Assembly: GCA_009602735.1 (NCBI GenBank)
Contig: WELA01005691.1
Span: 318,505-342,788, forward strand
DNA from: Mesotaenium endlicherianum
Lineage: Eukaryota; Streptophyta; Zygnematophyceae; Zygnematales; Mesotaeniaceae
DNA: 24,284 bases
Direction of reading: 5' to 3'
How positions within the stretch are numbered: position 1 is the first letter of the stretch; every line of letters starts with the position of its first letter. A program made the position numbers and the translations under genes. The notes under the pieces are model-generated. The model had not been told where the DNA came from and did no database searches. It was given only the letters and a program-made list of their open reading frames with translations. Positions 9,410 through 18,754 of this stretch are shown here, in pieces.

Positions 9410-9578
9410 CAAGGCCTTTCATCCTACATCATTTGTGAGCAGTTTCTTGCTACTCAAAATGTTGAGTAATTTTCCTAAGCTTTGTTAATGATATGGCGCT
9501 GCACTCTCTGATATGATGGCAACTAGTTCCTCTCCTCGTGAGTCACTACGCTTCCACTAGGGCACTTTGCCCCTTTCA
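9406..9578 (+). repeat. Partial 3' LTR (173 bp, R-U5 part)
   Basis: Near-identical to 8894-9066, about 95 percent by eye, same length. It starts ATGACAAGGCC at the gag junction and ends CCCCTTTCA, followed by the CCACA target-site copy. The U3 half with the TATA box is absent. Confidence 0.85.
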
Positions 9579-9583
9579 CCACA
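9579..9583. other. Target-site duplication, right copy (CCACA)
   Basis: Exact repeat of 8318-8322, directly after the LTR end. Confidence 0.8.
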
Positions 9584-10152
9584 TGCACATTTGAATAAGC
9601 TTTCTGCCAATCTAATAATTCTGATTTTAGCGCCGGTATTTATGATACTTTTGGTACTTTCAATGGACTGCACGCGCGCGAGGAAAAAGTACATTTCTTT
9701 CCGCCGCAATATCCGAAAAAGTACAGCAAACTGGGGCCTGCAGAATTTCCTAGCCTACCCTATGACGTTTAAGTGCATTGCACTTCACAGATCTGCAATT
9801 CATTCACTACAAACACAGCAGCAGCCTCTAAAACTTTGGTGTCAAAATTGACACCAGGTTTTTCTTAGGTGGTTTCACAACTTTAGGAGCAAGGTGTCGA
9901 AGCAACAGAATTATTTTTGACATATCTTTAAAAATACCTCATGCACTTCAGAGATTCTTGTTTTGTTATGTTCACCTGTTACTAAGCAAGCACAGTGCAC
10001 CAATAAAGCCTTAAAAATGTGCATATAAAAAATTAGAGCATATGATGCAAAAGCTTCAAGAGTCGAGGCGTTGCAAGATGGAGTCTATGCATCCTACTAC
10101 TCAAAAAAAACTTGTGTCCTTAGTATTTTTGAACTCCTAACTACTGCTGGGC
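9584..10152. other. Non-coding spacer with one strong inverted repeat
   Basis: No gene supported; a 94-residue plus-strand frame at 9567-9851 starts inside the LTR and has no domain. At 9837-9856, TGGTGTCAA-AA-TTGACACCA is a perfect 9-bp inverted repeat with a 2-base centre. The 3' terminal inverted repeat of the piggyBac element should lie in or near this spacer, but I could not identify it. Confidence 0.45.
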
Positions 10153-12450
10153 CTAAAAGCCATAAGGGAGCCTGAAAGGAGGAACATCTACATGTATGAT
10201 GTTCCTAGTGGTGTGAAATAGTATCTCAAAACATGTATCAGGACACATGTGCACGTTGCACGGTCGACACATGAACTGGCACCTAGCCTTCCTTTTTGCT
10301 GCTCCTTGATAGAACTTCTTAGACATGTAAATGACACAATTAGTCCTTACTCCCTTATCTACATGGCTAGAGAAGTGCCTAGCAGTGCACCTAGCCTCCC
10401 TTGCTATTCCTGACTGGCTACCATTAGACGCAGCCCTCGGCAACATGTCGCGAGGATGAACCCATGTTGTCATCTCCTCCACCAACTCAAGAAGGAGAAC
10501 CTGTCCTTGTCAGGGTGAGCCAGCTGATAGAGGATGAAAGCATTAGCAATGGCACCATCATACAGGCCCCAATACAGGCGATGCCACCAATCTTGAGCTA
10601 CTTGTTCAGTCTCAACTGAGTAGTTGTCGCGAAGGCACAACTTATCATACTAATTCACTGCATCCTTGTATTGACAATCTCCGATCAAAGCACAGTTCTC
10701 TTCTCTCCACCTTTCTGCCTCCTCTCAACCTCTACTACATTCAAACCTCGACAGTTAGACATGAAATGTACTGGCTTCTTATTTTGCCATACAACCGCAA
10801 TCTGCCTTGGCCTCTCTGAAATTAAAGCTTTGAAACTACCTTGCTCTGCTTTCACGTCCAACTTCAAGTCATGCTTAAGGAAATGCTTCCTGTTAGTCTC
10901 TACAATTCCAATAGCTCCATGACCCAACTCTGACAGCTTTTGAAGAAAAGAAGGACATGTAAAACCTCTATCCAAAACAAAATTGTAGATCTGGTTTTCT
11001 AGCAGGGTACTGACCAGGTCCATGACTACCTTTGTGTTCCTCTCAGTTACTTTCACTTTATCATACACAATGAAGTCCCAGTAATAGTATGTAATAGAGT
11101 CAACTTTTGTGAAGATCTCTATACCAAATTTATATGGTTTTTTAGGACATTACACTCTGACAGGACACATTCTATTTCTAGTTGGAACTAGCCTCTCATG
11201 TATGGTTATGTGCTGGCCCGAATTGTAGTAGGTTTTGAATGTCTTCTTTAGCAAGTTGACAAAAGGCTAACACTGCCACAGCCTGTACTGTCTTGAAATC
11301 CTGTCAAATACATTTTTACCTGCATTTGCAATGATATGCAAGTATCTCTTTATTTGAACCCATCTATCTCTTGACATCCATTTTCCAAAGCCTGGAAACT
11401 GAATGGGACCAAATTTGTCACTCCTCCAATAGTGTGTGTATTTAGGCAAAGGGTTCAGGACCATGGCAATACACAGACCATGCCAAAGAATGAGATTTGT
11501 GGTGCTAAGGATGACCCACTTCTTGGCCCCTTCAGTTGCTGCATAAGCATTGGTCTCTGCGCACATCATGTCATACCACTCAATTGTAACAAGCATGCAC
11601 AGCACAGCCCATGGTGAGAAGTGATTGAAGTGCTCAATTCTCATCCTGGTCAAGCCTGTGCCCATAGTGCTCACCGGTTTTTTCAGCCACTCTAACACTT
11701 CAGCTTCTTCAGCTTCTCTCCAAACATACTCTGGTCCAGCTTCTTCTTCCTCCTCAAAATCTTCACACAACAGGGTCTCTCCATCTGATTCTAGCTCTGA
11801 ATCTGAGCTGTGCTCCTCACTCTCTGAGTCTACTCCTCTCCTCTGTTTGTATCCCCTCTTATATCTCTTCTTCCTAGTTTCTTTGGCTGCCTCTTTTTTA
11901 TATTGTTTCTCCTTCCTGCAGCTTGGTACATCCAAAGCAAGTCCCTTACCCTTAGCAGGCCTTCCCCTCTTTCTAACCGGCTCTATATCTTCTTCCTCCT
12001 CCTCATTTGCTACTTCAAACTCCTCATTTGATATCTCTGGTGACCCTCTGTCCTCCACGACAGTCTCTTCTTCTTCTGTTGTAATTTCTGTTCTCATCTG
12101 AGGAGGGCTATGAACTGTAGGGTTTAGCAAATTTGGGCAAGATTCAGCCCGAATCCTGACAACTCTCTCATATGGCTTCACCCACTCTGTTTCGGGTACT
12201 TTAGGAATGTGCTGCAGTATGAACAAACGCTTCCAGGTCTTATACTCCCCATCATGTGCAAAGTATATCTTTTACTTAATCTTCTTGTGCTCATTGACCT
12301 CTTCTTCAAGCTCTCCGATCAGATAGAATTGCTCAAATTCGAATCCGAACTCTTGCTGTGCCCATACTTCCCCCAAATCTTGCTAGGAGAAAGTATTCTT
12401 GTGCCTACCCCTACCACGACACCACTAGACGAAGATGCAATGGCAGCCAT
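10153..12450 (-). pseudogene. piggyBac-type transposase pseudogene, nearly full length
   Basis: The likely start is the ATG at 12450-12448 (MAAIASSSSGVVVG). A frameshift near 12350 and a TAA at 12274-12272 lie before the main frame (12226-11267). That frame has an acidic and basic low-complexity N-terminal part, then the DDE_Tnp_1_7 (piggyBac) start: ETNAYAATEGAKKWVILST, YTHYWRSDKFGP and WMSRDRWVQIKRYLHII. After stops at 11269-11267 and 11152-11150 it continues with ITIHERLVPTRNR, KKPYKFGIEIFTKVDS and NFVLDRGFTCPSFLQKL, then GIVETNRKHFL and AVVWQNKKPVHFMSN. A frameshift near 10690 leads to YKDAVN-stop-YDKL, NYSVETEQVAQDWWHRLYWG and ANAFILYQL. Another, near 10495, leads to the C-terminal Cys-rich finger (CQFMCRPCNVHMCPDTCFEI, then LFH). 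By family alignment the first catalytic Asp is His (codon 11200-11198) and the third is Asn (10655-10653); the second (10972-10970) is kept. Confidence 0.85.
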
Positions 12451-13839
12451 GGCTGTTAGAGGGTACAAGGAAGAAATATAGAGAGCTTTCGAGTGAGAAA
12501 ATATCGACCTAAACTGTTCGATTTTGTCACTGCTTCTTGGCCGGGAAAGTCGTACAACTTTGTCAGTTCTCGTCTGTTCGCTCTGAAACTATTTTTTTAG
12601 ACGAGTTCAGGTCTTTGTGGTTCCAGGCATACAAGTCTCATTAAATTCTTATTTAAAAAAAGTATAGAAACTTGTAGTGCAATATAGGCCTCCAATGGTG
12701 CTTTTTTTGGTTCTAGGTCCACATTTGGCACCATCGTCTACCTAGTGCTAATAAGGGCGTTTTTTACCAACAGCACCTAGATAAGCGAGTCCTCGTGCGG
12801 TCCTTGGAGTCGCTCCTCCCGATGCTGTGTCTTTGCTGTTTCAGCACCTGTTTAGGTTGCCATGACTTACCAGATTAATCTGACGCGAGTTGATAAGAGC
12901 AATCCCACTTTTGCCGTGGCTCATGCCTGTGTCAAGTTTTAATTGGGAGAAGAAAAGATAAGGGTGGTAAATAAATATGTAATTGGTCACAAGAAGTACA
13001 CGACGCCAATCGAAAACACTAAAATGTAGATTACAATGAGCATAGAGCGAAAAAGCAGAATTGGTGCACAAAGACGCCGATTACTTTCCCGCTGTGTACA
13101 TTCTTTTTAGTGTGTTGGAGCAAAGTCTGAGCCGGCAAGGTTAAAGTATGAAGTAACGAAATCAAGAAGATTCGCGACTTTGCAAATTGCAACAAAACAG
13201 TGCTAACACTTCGCATTCGTGTGTCTGACTGAGTCATCAATTTTGGGCGGAGTATTTGAAACTTTTAGACAAACATTGAACGTCTTATAAACGGACGGTG
13301 CCGCACGCGCGAAAACTAAAAACAATTTCAAATGACCGACACCGGCGGATTTGGGCGTATTTTGACATGTTTGTTTTAACTTCGCGTACTGTACGGGTGG
13401 ACTGTACGCCCATACGTGTGAGCCGTATCCGAATTTTAAAACTAGGCTCCTCCCATGTAGGTGAACTTGCCTTGTTCCACAAGCCAGCCCACTTACACAC
13501 ACATAATCTCACTCCTTAATGTATTCTACCACCCATCCTCTAATTCCTCATGGGGATTTAGAATTTGCACGAGTTTCTTGGCACTCTACGTGATTGTAGG
13601 TACTTTGTAGAACCATCACGATTCAATGTATTACTCTGTGGACTCCAACCAAAATTTTTGTCACGAGACCTGTCGTTGTCACTAAATTGAATATGTGTCA
13701 TTTGTAATTCTCGAGTGATCTCCAGAACGTACAATTTTTTCAACACTTCACCAAACGGCTTCAAAGAAAGACCTAAATTTTTCTAAAATTTTACTCTCTG
13801 CATAAAATTGCTAGAAAAATCCAAACTACACATCTACAA
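12451..13839. other. No recognisable gene
   Basis: Short overlapping frames on both strands (for example minus 13502-13203, plus 13298-13519, minus 13764-13558) have no known domain. If the boundary noted at 13846 is a true LTR edge, part of this stretch (from 13846 leftwards on the minus strand) would be a decayed LTR, but no second copy is available for comparison. The 5' terminal inverted repeat of the piggyBac element should lie in the left part and was not found. Confidence 0.4.
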
Positions 13840-13860
13840 CCTTACATAATCCCCTCCTCG
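13840..13860 (-). other. Possible polypurine tract and LTR start
   Basis: On the minus strand a purine-rich CGAGGAGGGG (13860-13851) and ATTA are followed by TGTAAGGT (from 13846). The same eight bases open the LTR at 8323. This is the expected arrangement of a polypurine tract and the start of a 3' LTR. The match beyond the first bases is poor and the LTR's other end was not found, so this is tentative. Confidence 0.25.
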
Positions 13861-13890
13861 AGACGCGATGTCCTCGGTGCATACAGAGCG

Positions 13891-13970
13891 TAAGTGACGT
13901 TATATGCGGAATCTAGCTCACAAATGTACTTAAGTGACGTTACATACGGAATCTAGCTCACAAATGCACT
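13891..13970. repeat. Two 40-bp tandem repeat units
   Basis: Units 13891-13930 and 13931-13970 both start TAAGTGACGTTA and contain GGAATCTAGCTCACAAATG. They match at 37 of 40 positions, with no indels. Confidence 0.9.
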
Positions 13971-15600
13971 TGACAAAAACCTACACACAGATAGTATACA
14001 AGATATAACGCTTTGACACGCCCCAAGATGATAATCATCAATTCAAACTTACTTCACTTATTAAAAGTTCCATCACATACATTTGTCGTGCAAATGGCGT
14101 CTCTTAACATGTACTCCTTTTGCTTCAAGTAGGCCATCACCATCATGAGGGTTGTATAATTCTTATTCCATCATGTCCACATAAATACCCTTTTTTTGCC
14201 TTCTTGGACAAGTGGCAACTCCTCGTCGCGCCATGTGGCTTCTTCCTGGTGCTCTTTATAAATTGGACCAGATTACATTATAACTCTTAATGCACTAAGT
14301 TCTTGAACTCTCTGGTACCCTTGCGTACCTCAAACGTTAAGTCAAATTACTTTTCAAGAGAGTGCACTCTCACTCGTGTACGTGACTTGTGGTGATCTCT
14401 CAAGACGCCGAGTGCCACCCTCTGATGTGTTTTGACATTTTTATCTCAAAAATAGTGTTATCCACATAATGCCATACCTTAGAACTCATGAGCATGCTTA
14501 GTTTTCCTTATTTCTAAGCCTAAGACCACGAACTCAGATGGCACTTTTCCACGCACATGTGGCATCCAAAATAACTTATTGTATGTTTGAACCATTGGGA
14601 AAACCTCCGCACAAAATGTGAGAAATCTGAGTCACGGTCAAACACTTAGTCGAGGTAGTCATTTGTGCCTTACGCTTGTGGTACACACATGTGCGCAACA
14701 TGTGTCAAGCTCCCGCGCCTACACATGGCACATGACTTTGACTCAAGAAAGACTTCATACTCTTCATATCATCTCATGCAAGACTCGTAGGAATAGTGTA
14801 ACCAACTCTCTTCTAAGTAGACAAAAAAATAACCCAAATCTGCTCACTTATACCCTCGCGCTCGTCTCCATTAAAACCCTCAAACATGGACAGCTTTGAA
14901 TGTCCCCCAATCTCCTGCTCATAAAATTCTTTCCACTTCACATCTCTTAGTGTAAAGTGAACTCTTGGGACTGGTTGGACTGCTTCCAAGCATTAGAAGG
15001 ACTATAAGACTCCACGCCCTCTTCATGAAGGTAAGGTGCTTACCTTTTAAGTGTCCAAATCCAGATGTACGCTTCCATCTTGTCGTGCCTAACAGTGTCA
15101 GTCCCTGCGCACGTGCGTAGCTCTCCAGCACGCGTGCCATCGACCTGGTTGATGTGTTGGTGGTCCTTCTCTCGTCCGAGTGGCCCCTTGGGGGACTGGT
15201 CGGTGCGTTGCTGCACATGGGGAATAGCAGCAATCATCTTCACTTGCTTTGAGGTTTTGTATTGAGTATGCATACTGAAGACCAATCAGCCACATGCTAA
15301 AGCATCCAACAGTTTCAAAAAGTTTGAAGTAAGAATAAATTATGATGGGCACCGAGGACACCTAAGTAGTAACTAGGCAACCACTCTAAGACTGGTTTTG
15401 GCCCAAAAACGCCCCAGAACTGGATCTCCACCCATCTCTGGCCAAGGCGTAGACAGGTTTTTTCTTCGCTAATCCAGGCAAAGGTGGAGAACATTGCATC
15501 CCCACCACAGGCGGAGATGGTATGTTCACGCTCAATGGCGAATATTGTGTCTGTGAATAAATCTTCACCAGGGCAAAAACTGCTGAAAAAATGACTGAGT
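13971..15600. other. No recognisable gene
   Basis: Several frames of 60-108 codons exist (for example plus 14618-14899, minus 15233-14919, minus 15641-15315), but none shows a known domain and many overlap on opposite strands. The part next to 15600 could be the downstream continuation of the unknown protein fragment at 15601-15744, for example the minus-strand stretch QRWVEIQFWGVFG near 15400-15440. This cannot be shown from the window. Confidence 0.4.
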
Positions 15601-15744
15601 ATGGAAGCCATTCCGAGAAGGGACAGGTACACATTTACCATTGATTTGCGCCGCTACTCCAAATTTACCACCGATTGGTGCAAACTGGACAGAAATACCT
15701 ACGTTTCGCCAATTTTGACAAGGATACCACTTTTTCGTCCCGAA
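15601..15744 (-). pseudogene. Unknown protein fragment, inverted copy 1
   Basis: The minus strand encodes a 48-residue segment starting FGTKKWYPCQNWRNVGISVQ and continuing FAPIGGKFGVAAQINGK to VPSRNGF. It aligns without gaps to the plus-strand segment at 16239-16382, with about 30 identical residues. Shared landmarks are TKKWY, NW.N.GI.V.FAPI.GK.G.AAQI.GK and PS.NG. The frame stays open on both sides (15783-15565) but similarity to the other copy fades. I do not recognise the family; the aromatic- and Gly-rich pattern looks like a beta-rich domain, which is only a guess. Confidence 0.5.
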
Positions 15745-16166
15745 CGCTTCAGGATATACAATAATAAGAACAAAGGCTTCCATTATAGCTAGGTCCAGTC
15801 TGTAAACTGGCGTAAGACTTTACACAAATGAACGAGGCTGAAACATCGTTGCTTTCATTGTAGGATTTCTGTTTCGGAGGAGAGAATCTTGGCTTTATAG
15901 ACAACTTTTTTGAAGGTATATTAATTTGGACGGAAGGGGAGGGCCAAAACAATTTTGGGCCTGTGAAGGTAACGATAACATACCCGAGATTTTGGATTTG
16001 CGGTAAAGAGTTGTAAAACTTTAAGCTTGCAAAAAATTTAGAATTTCAAAAGCAATATACTAGCTGTTTGTAATTGTCACTGAAATTGGCCACATGTTCG
16101 AGTTTCTCTTTTGCTTAAAAAAGACTGTCAAAAGATACTCGTGAGAAGAGATAGTTTGCACGACTT

Positions 16167-16382
16167 GAACGTCAGATAATTGAAGTGCTTGACGCTACTC
16201 GTAGTGCAACGTATACAGTGACAAAGCAGCAAAACAAGTTCGAGACAAAAAAGTGGTATATTGGTCCAAACTGGCAGAATCTGGGTATTTGCGTCCACTT
16301 TGCACCAATCGATGGGAAATAAGGATTAGCGGCGCAAATCGATGGTAAGCATGTATTTTTCCCTTCCGAAAATGGTCACTTT
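16167..16382 (+). pseudogene. Unknown protein fragment, inverted copy 2
   Basis: The plus strand, read in the frame of the shared segment, gives FARLERQIIEVLDATRSATY, then TVTKQQNKFETKKWYIGPNW, QNLGICVHFAPIDGK, a TAA stop at 16320-16322, and GLAAQIDGKHVFFPSENGHF. Residues 16239-16382 match copy 1 (15744-15601, minus strand). The stop sits where copy 1 has Phe. A further stop lies just upstream of the first residue listed. Differences between the copies include silent third-base changes in at least seven of the conserved codons, as expected of diverged coding sequence. The function is unknown. Confidence 0.5.
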
Positions 16383-17546
16383 TCGAAAGTGGTCATGGAA
16401 GTTGACAACTTCGTTCTGACTGGTGGATTCAATTGGCCGAGTGTGTCAATAACGTTATTCTGTATAATTAAGCTAAAAACTAGAGGTTCACTTCTACAAA
16501 TGAGCTTCATTACACGTTGCAATTTTGAAGTTAATTCCTAGTCGACTAAATCGGTGTGGGCCTTGTAAGTTGTTGTCCCACATTGCTCTTTGATTGGTCA
16601 GCATAATATGACAATCGCACAATACGGTTCGCTTGGGCTTGCGACCAATTGACAGCGATTTCGATTGGTTACGGTCCGAGACAAATCGTTTTGCTGTACA
16701 CCCGCGGCCCTTTAACGTGCCTTGACGCGAATTTGCACGAATTTGCGTATGTCAATCATGTCATGATTTTTTGTGTCAGTCGGGCGGGTCTACCTTGGCC
16801 AATCAGGTCGCTCGCTGCTTGCGTGCGGGACGCCAGCAGCTATAATGTACAAATGGTGAAGGGTCGTGAGGGTCAGGATTTATGGACGTCCCCCGTCCGC
16901 CAATCTTGCAGATGCGATCAAGGTGGAGGCCGTCGAGCGGGCCAAGGAGTTCCTTGGCTTAAGTCGGGTGCCGGAAGTGGCCCTCAAAGGGCCGTCTCGC
17001 GTGTCTCAACCAATCCCATGATTTTTTTTAACCCACATCAAAATGCTGAGGAAAGCCCTTAGTGTTAACGCCCTGTCGACGACCGCAACTCGCTGTTTCC
17101 ATCTAAAAGTCAGCAGTACACGTGTTGAGTATGGGGCTTGCCCTCCATAGCTAAGGCCCTTTGGGGTGTGGGCTAGACGGGGGCTTTGAACCCGGAGGGG
17201 GTCAAGCATAGGGTTTTTTGGCCTTGCAGGGGAAATTTGCAATTCGTCTATCTCCCCCTGATGCCCGACTAGTCTCCCATCCCCTTCCACAAGAAAATTG
17301 TTCATCAGCTCACATGCTTTTATGCGACCGGATCATTTGGTCGCTGGCATGGTCGCCCTGTTGGTGTGAGATCTAGCCGCGGCTAGAATGACCAATTGAA
17401 AAAGCCAAAACGAATCTAGATTGTCAGAACGCATTTATAAGCGAAAGCAAAATTGTAGTAAAATGTCAATAGCCCTCGCTTTCGCAAAGCGGTTGTTTTT
17501 GAAAGATATTGTACACTGTCTTGATTGGTCGATGATTTTGCGATTG
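16383..17546. other. Non-coding, locally GC-richer; no gene supported
   Basis: From 16580 to 16810 ATTGG and CCAAT words recur on both strands (TTGATTGG, GACCAATTG, GATTGGTTACGG, GGCCAATCAGG). A plus-strand frame at 16649-17062 (137 residues) and a minus-strand frame at 17305-17006 have no recognised domain. At 16555-16582 TGTGGG and CCCACA form a short inverted repeat, and GTCCCACATTG is a word often seen near plant copia LTR ends, but no LTR could be delimited. Confidence 0.4.
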
Positions 17547-17625
17547 GCATGTAACTCCGCTTGTTCATTGGCCAGTGAGTCCTTGATTTGCCAGTGACTC
17601 CTTGATTTGCATGTAACTCCGCTTG
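17547..17625. repeat. Nested direct repeats
   Basis: GCATGTAACTCCGCTTG occurs at 17547-17563 and again at 17609-17625. Between them, the 19-bp units GCCAGTGAGTCCTTGATTT (17571-17589) and GCCAGTGACTCCTTGATTT (17590-17608) are tandem, with one mismatch. Confidence 0.85.
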
Positions 17626-17826
17626 CAAGCGAAGAATCAGACGAAGAATTGCATTTTCGAGCTGGAAAGTGGTTGAGTGAGGCCAAGGAATGCCTTTCTT
17701 TGCCTCCAGCCCTTCGCTCAAATGTGGTCAAAAAATGGTCTTTTTCGTCTTGAAAAACGCTTAACGAAAATGAGTTTTTGCATTGAGCCTGTCTCAGAGT
17801 GAACAGAGCTACACTACTGATTCTAA

Positions 17827-18754
17827 TTATACGGCGAAACGGAAATTGTCTAGTGTATAAGAGGTAAGGAGTACCCAAGTGCTGGTACGCCTATGTTGCA
17901 TGTCAAATCTCTCCCCTAAAGCGATTTTCATCATGTTTGGCTCAACAATTGCCACCTCATCTTCATCAGAGAAATAGTCTAGCTTTGTTAGTGGGGAGGG
18001 GGCCTTGAAGATGAAAGCATCTTCTTGAGGATACTCAAAGGCACCCTGTTTGGCGTCTATGTGGGCTTGTATGAACCTGCCGAGCACCGATGCCTGACCC
18101 GCCATCTCCATGCCTTCCAGCAGGCGCAGGTTGGAATGCACCATAACCAACTTATACACTTTAGCCTGTGTGAGGCGGGTGCGCTTCTTGTTGTACACAA
18201 AGTCATACTCCGACCGATTGCGCTCACAAGAGCTGGCAGACGTGCACAAACCCAATATTTTGATGGCAAGCTCCTGAAGCAAAGGGGTGCTAGACCCATA
18301 CTCGTGCCAGCATGCCGGGCCAATCAGTGTGCTGCGGTCCTCATTTGCATCCGGCACAGCAAAGCTTCCTTTATTGGATTGATACTTTCTCAGCTTCTCC
18401 TTGATCGTCTTCCTGTTAGACTTATTTTGCACTAACCTCTCCAGTCTCGTATTCTACTCTTCCTTCACTTTAGACACACTGTGGTACGCATGTTGCTGGT
18501 ACAGGGAGTGCAGAAAATAACCCGCTGCATGCATAAGCGAGTGAAAGAAGTTCCACTCTCTTTGACAAGGGCGACAAATAAATGCTTCTCGGCAGCTGAG
18601 AATCCAAAGAGCTTCTTGATGTACTTCTTGTAGTCACACAGCTTGGCCCACACCAAGCCAATGACTGGCTAGACTTCGTCGCACAGACGTAGAAGCTGAC
18701 CAAGGGGTTTGGCAAGGCGAATGATCTTGTCCACCTGCTTCCAAGGTTTAGTGT
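17827..18754 (-). pseudogene. hAT-family transposase, C-terminal part, broken
   Basis: The best-preserved frame (18432-17827) carries the hAT C-terminal dimerisation region at its residues 40-106: ACWHEYGSSTPLLQELAIKI, SSCERNRSEYDF, YNKKRTRL, and KLVMVHSNLRLL. All of these are typical of the family. Upstream, in another frame, the segment before it is visible as EWNFFHSLMHAAGYFLHSLY (HAAGYFL at 18531-18511), ending in a TAG before 18432. Still further upstream, WKQVDKIIRLAKPLGQLLRL and a stop (18671-18669) precede LVWAKLCDYKKYIKKLFGF. After the dimerisation region an acidic tail of about 95 residues runs to the stop at 17827. The protein-like sequence continues right up to 18754 and stops where the chromovirus LTR begins. 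The BED finger and most of the catalytic core must lie elsewhere or be lost. Confidence 0.8.

Larger units (their letters stand above)
8323..9578 (+). mobile_element. Internally deleted LTR retrotransposon with target-site duplication
   Basis: The plus strand carries, in order: a 5' LTR (8323-9066), a PBS (9069-9083), the start of gag (from 9104), then at 9406 an abrupt join to the last 173 bp of a second LTR, ending at 9578. Both outer edges are TG...CA and are flanked by CCACA. The rest of gag, all of pol, the polypurine tract and the U3 part of the 3' LTR are gone. At 1256 bp it is the size of a non-autonomous LTR element, but the partial 3' LTR shows it arose by deletion from a longer parent. 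The parent's family (Ty3 or Ty1) cannot be decided without pol. Confidence 0.85.

Noticed and set aside
11625..12101. Plus-strand 158-codon Ser-rich frame
   Set aside because: It is the antisense shadow of the acidic Glu/Lys-rich N-terminal part of the piggyBac transposase.
16649..17062. Plus-strand 137-codon frame in the GC-richer stretch
   Set aside because: No recognisable motif and no supporting signals; repeated CCAAT/ATTGG words alone do not make a promoter.
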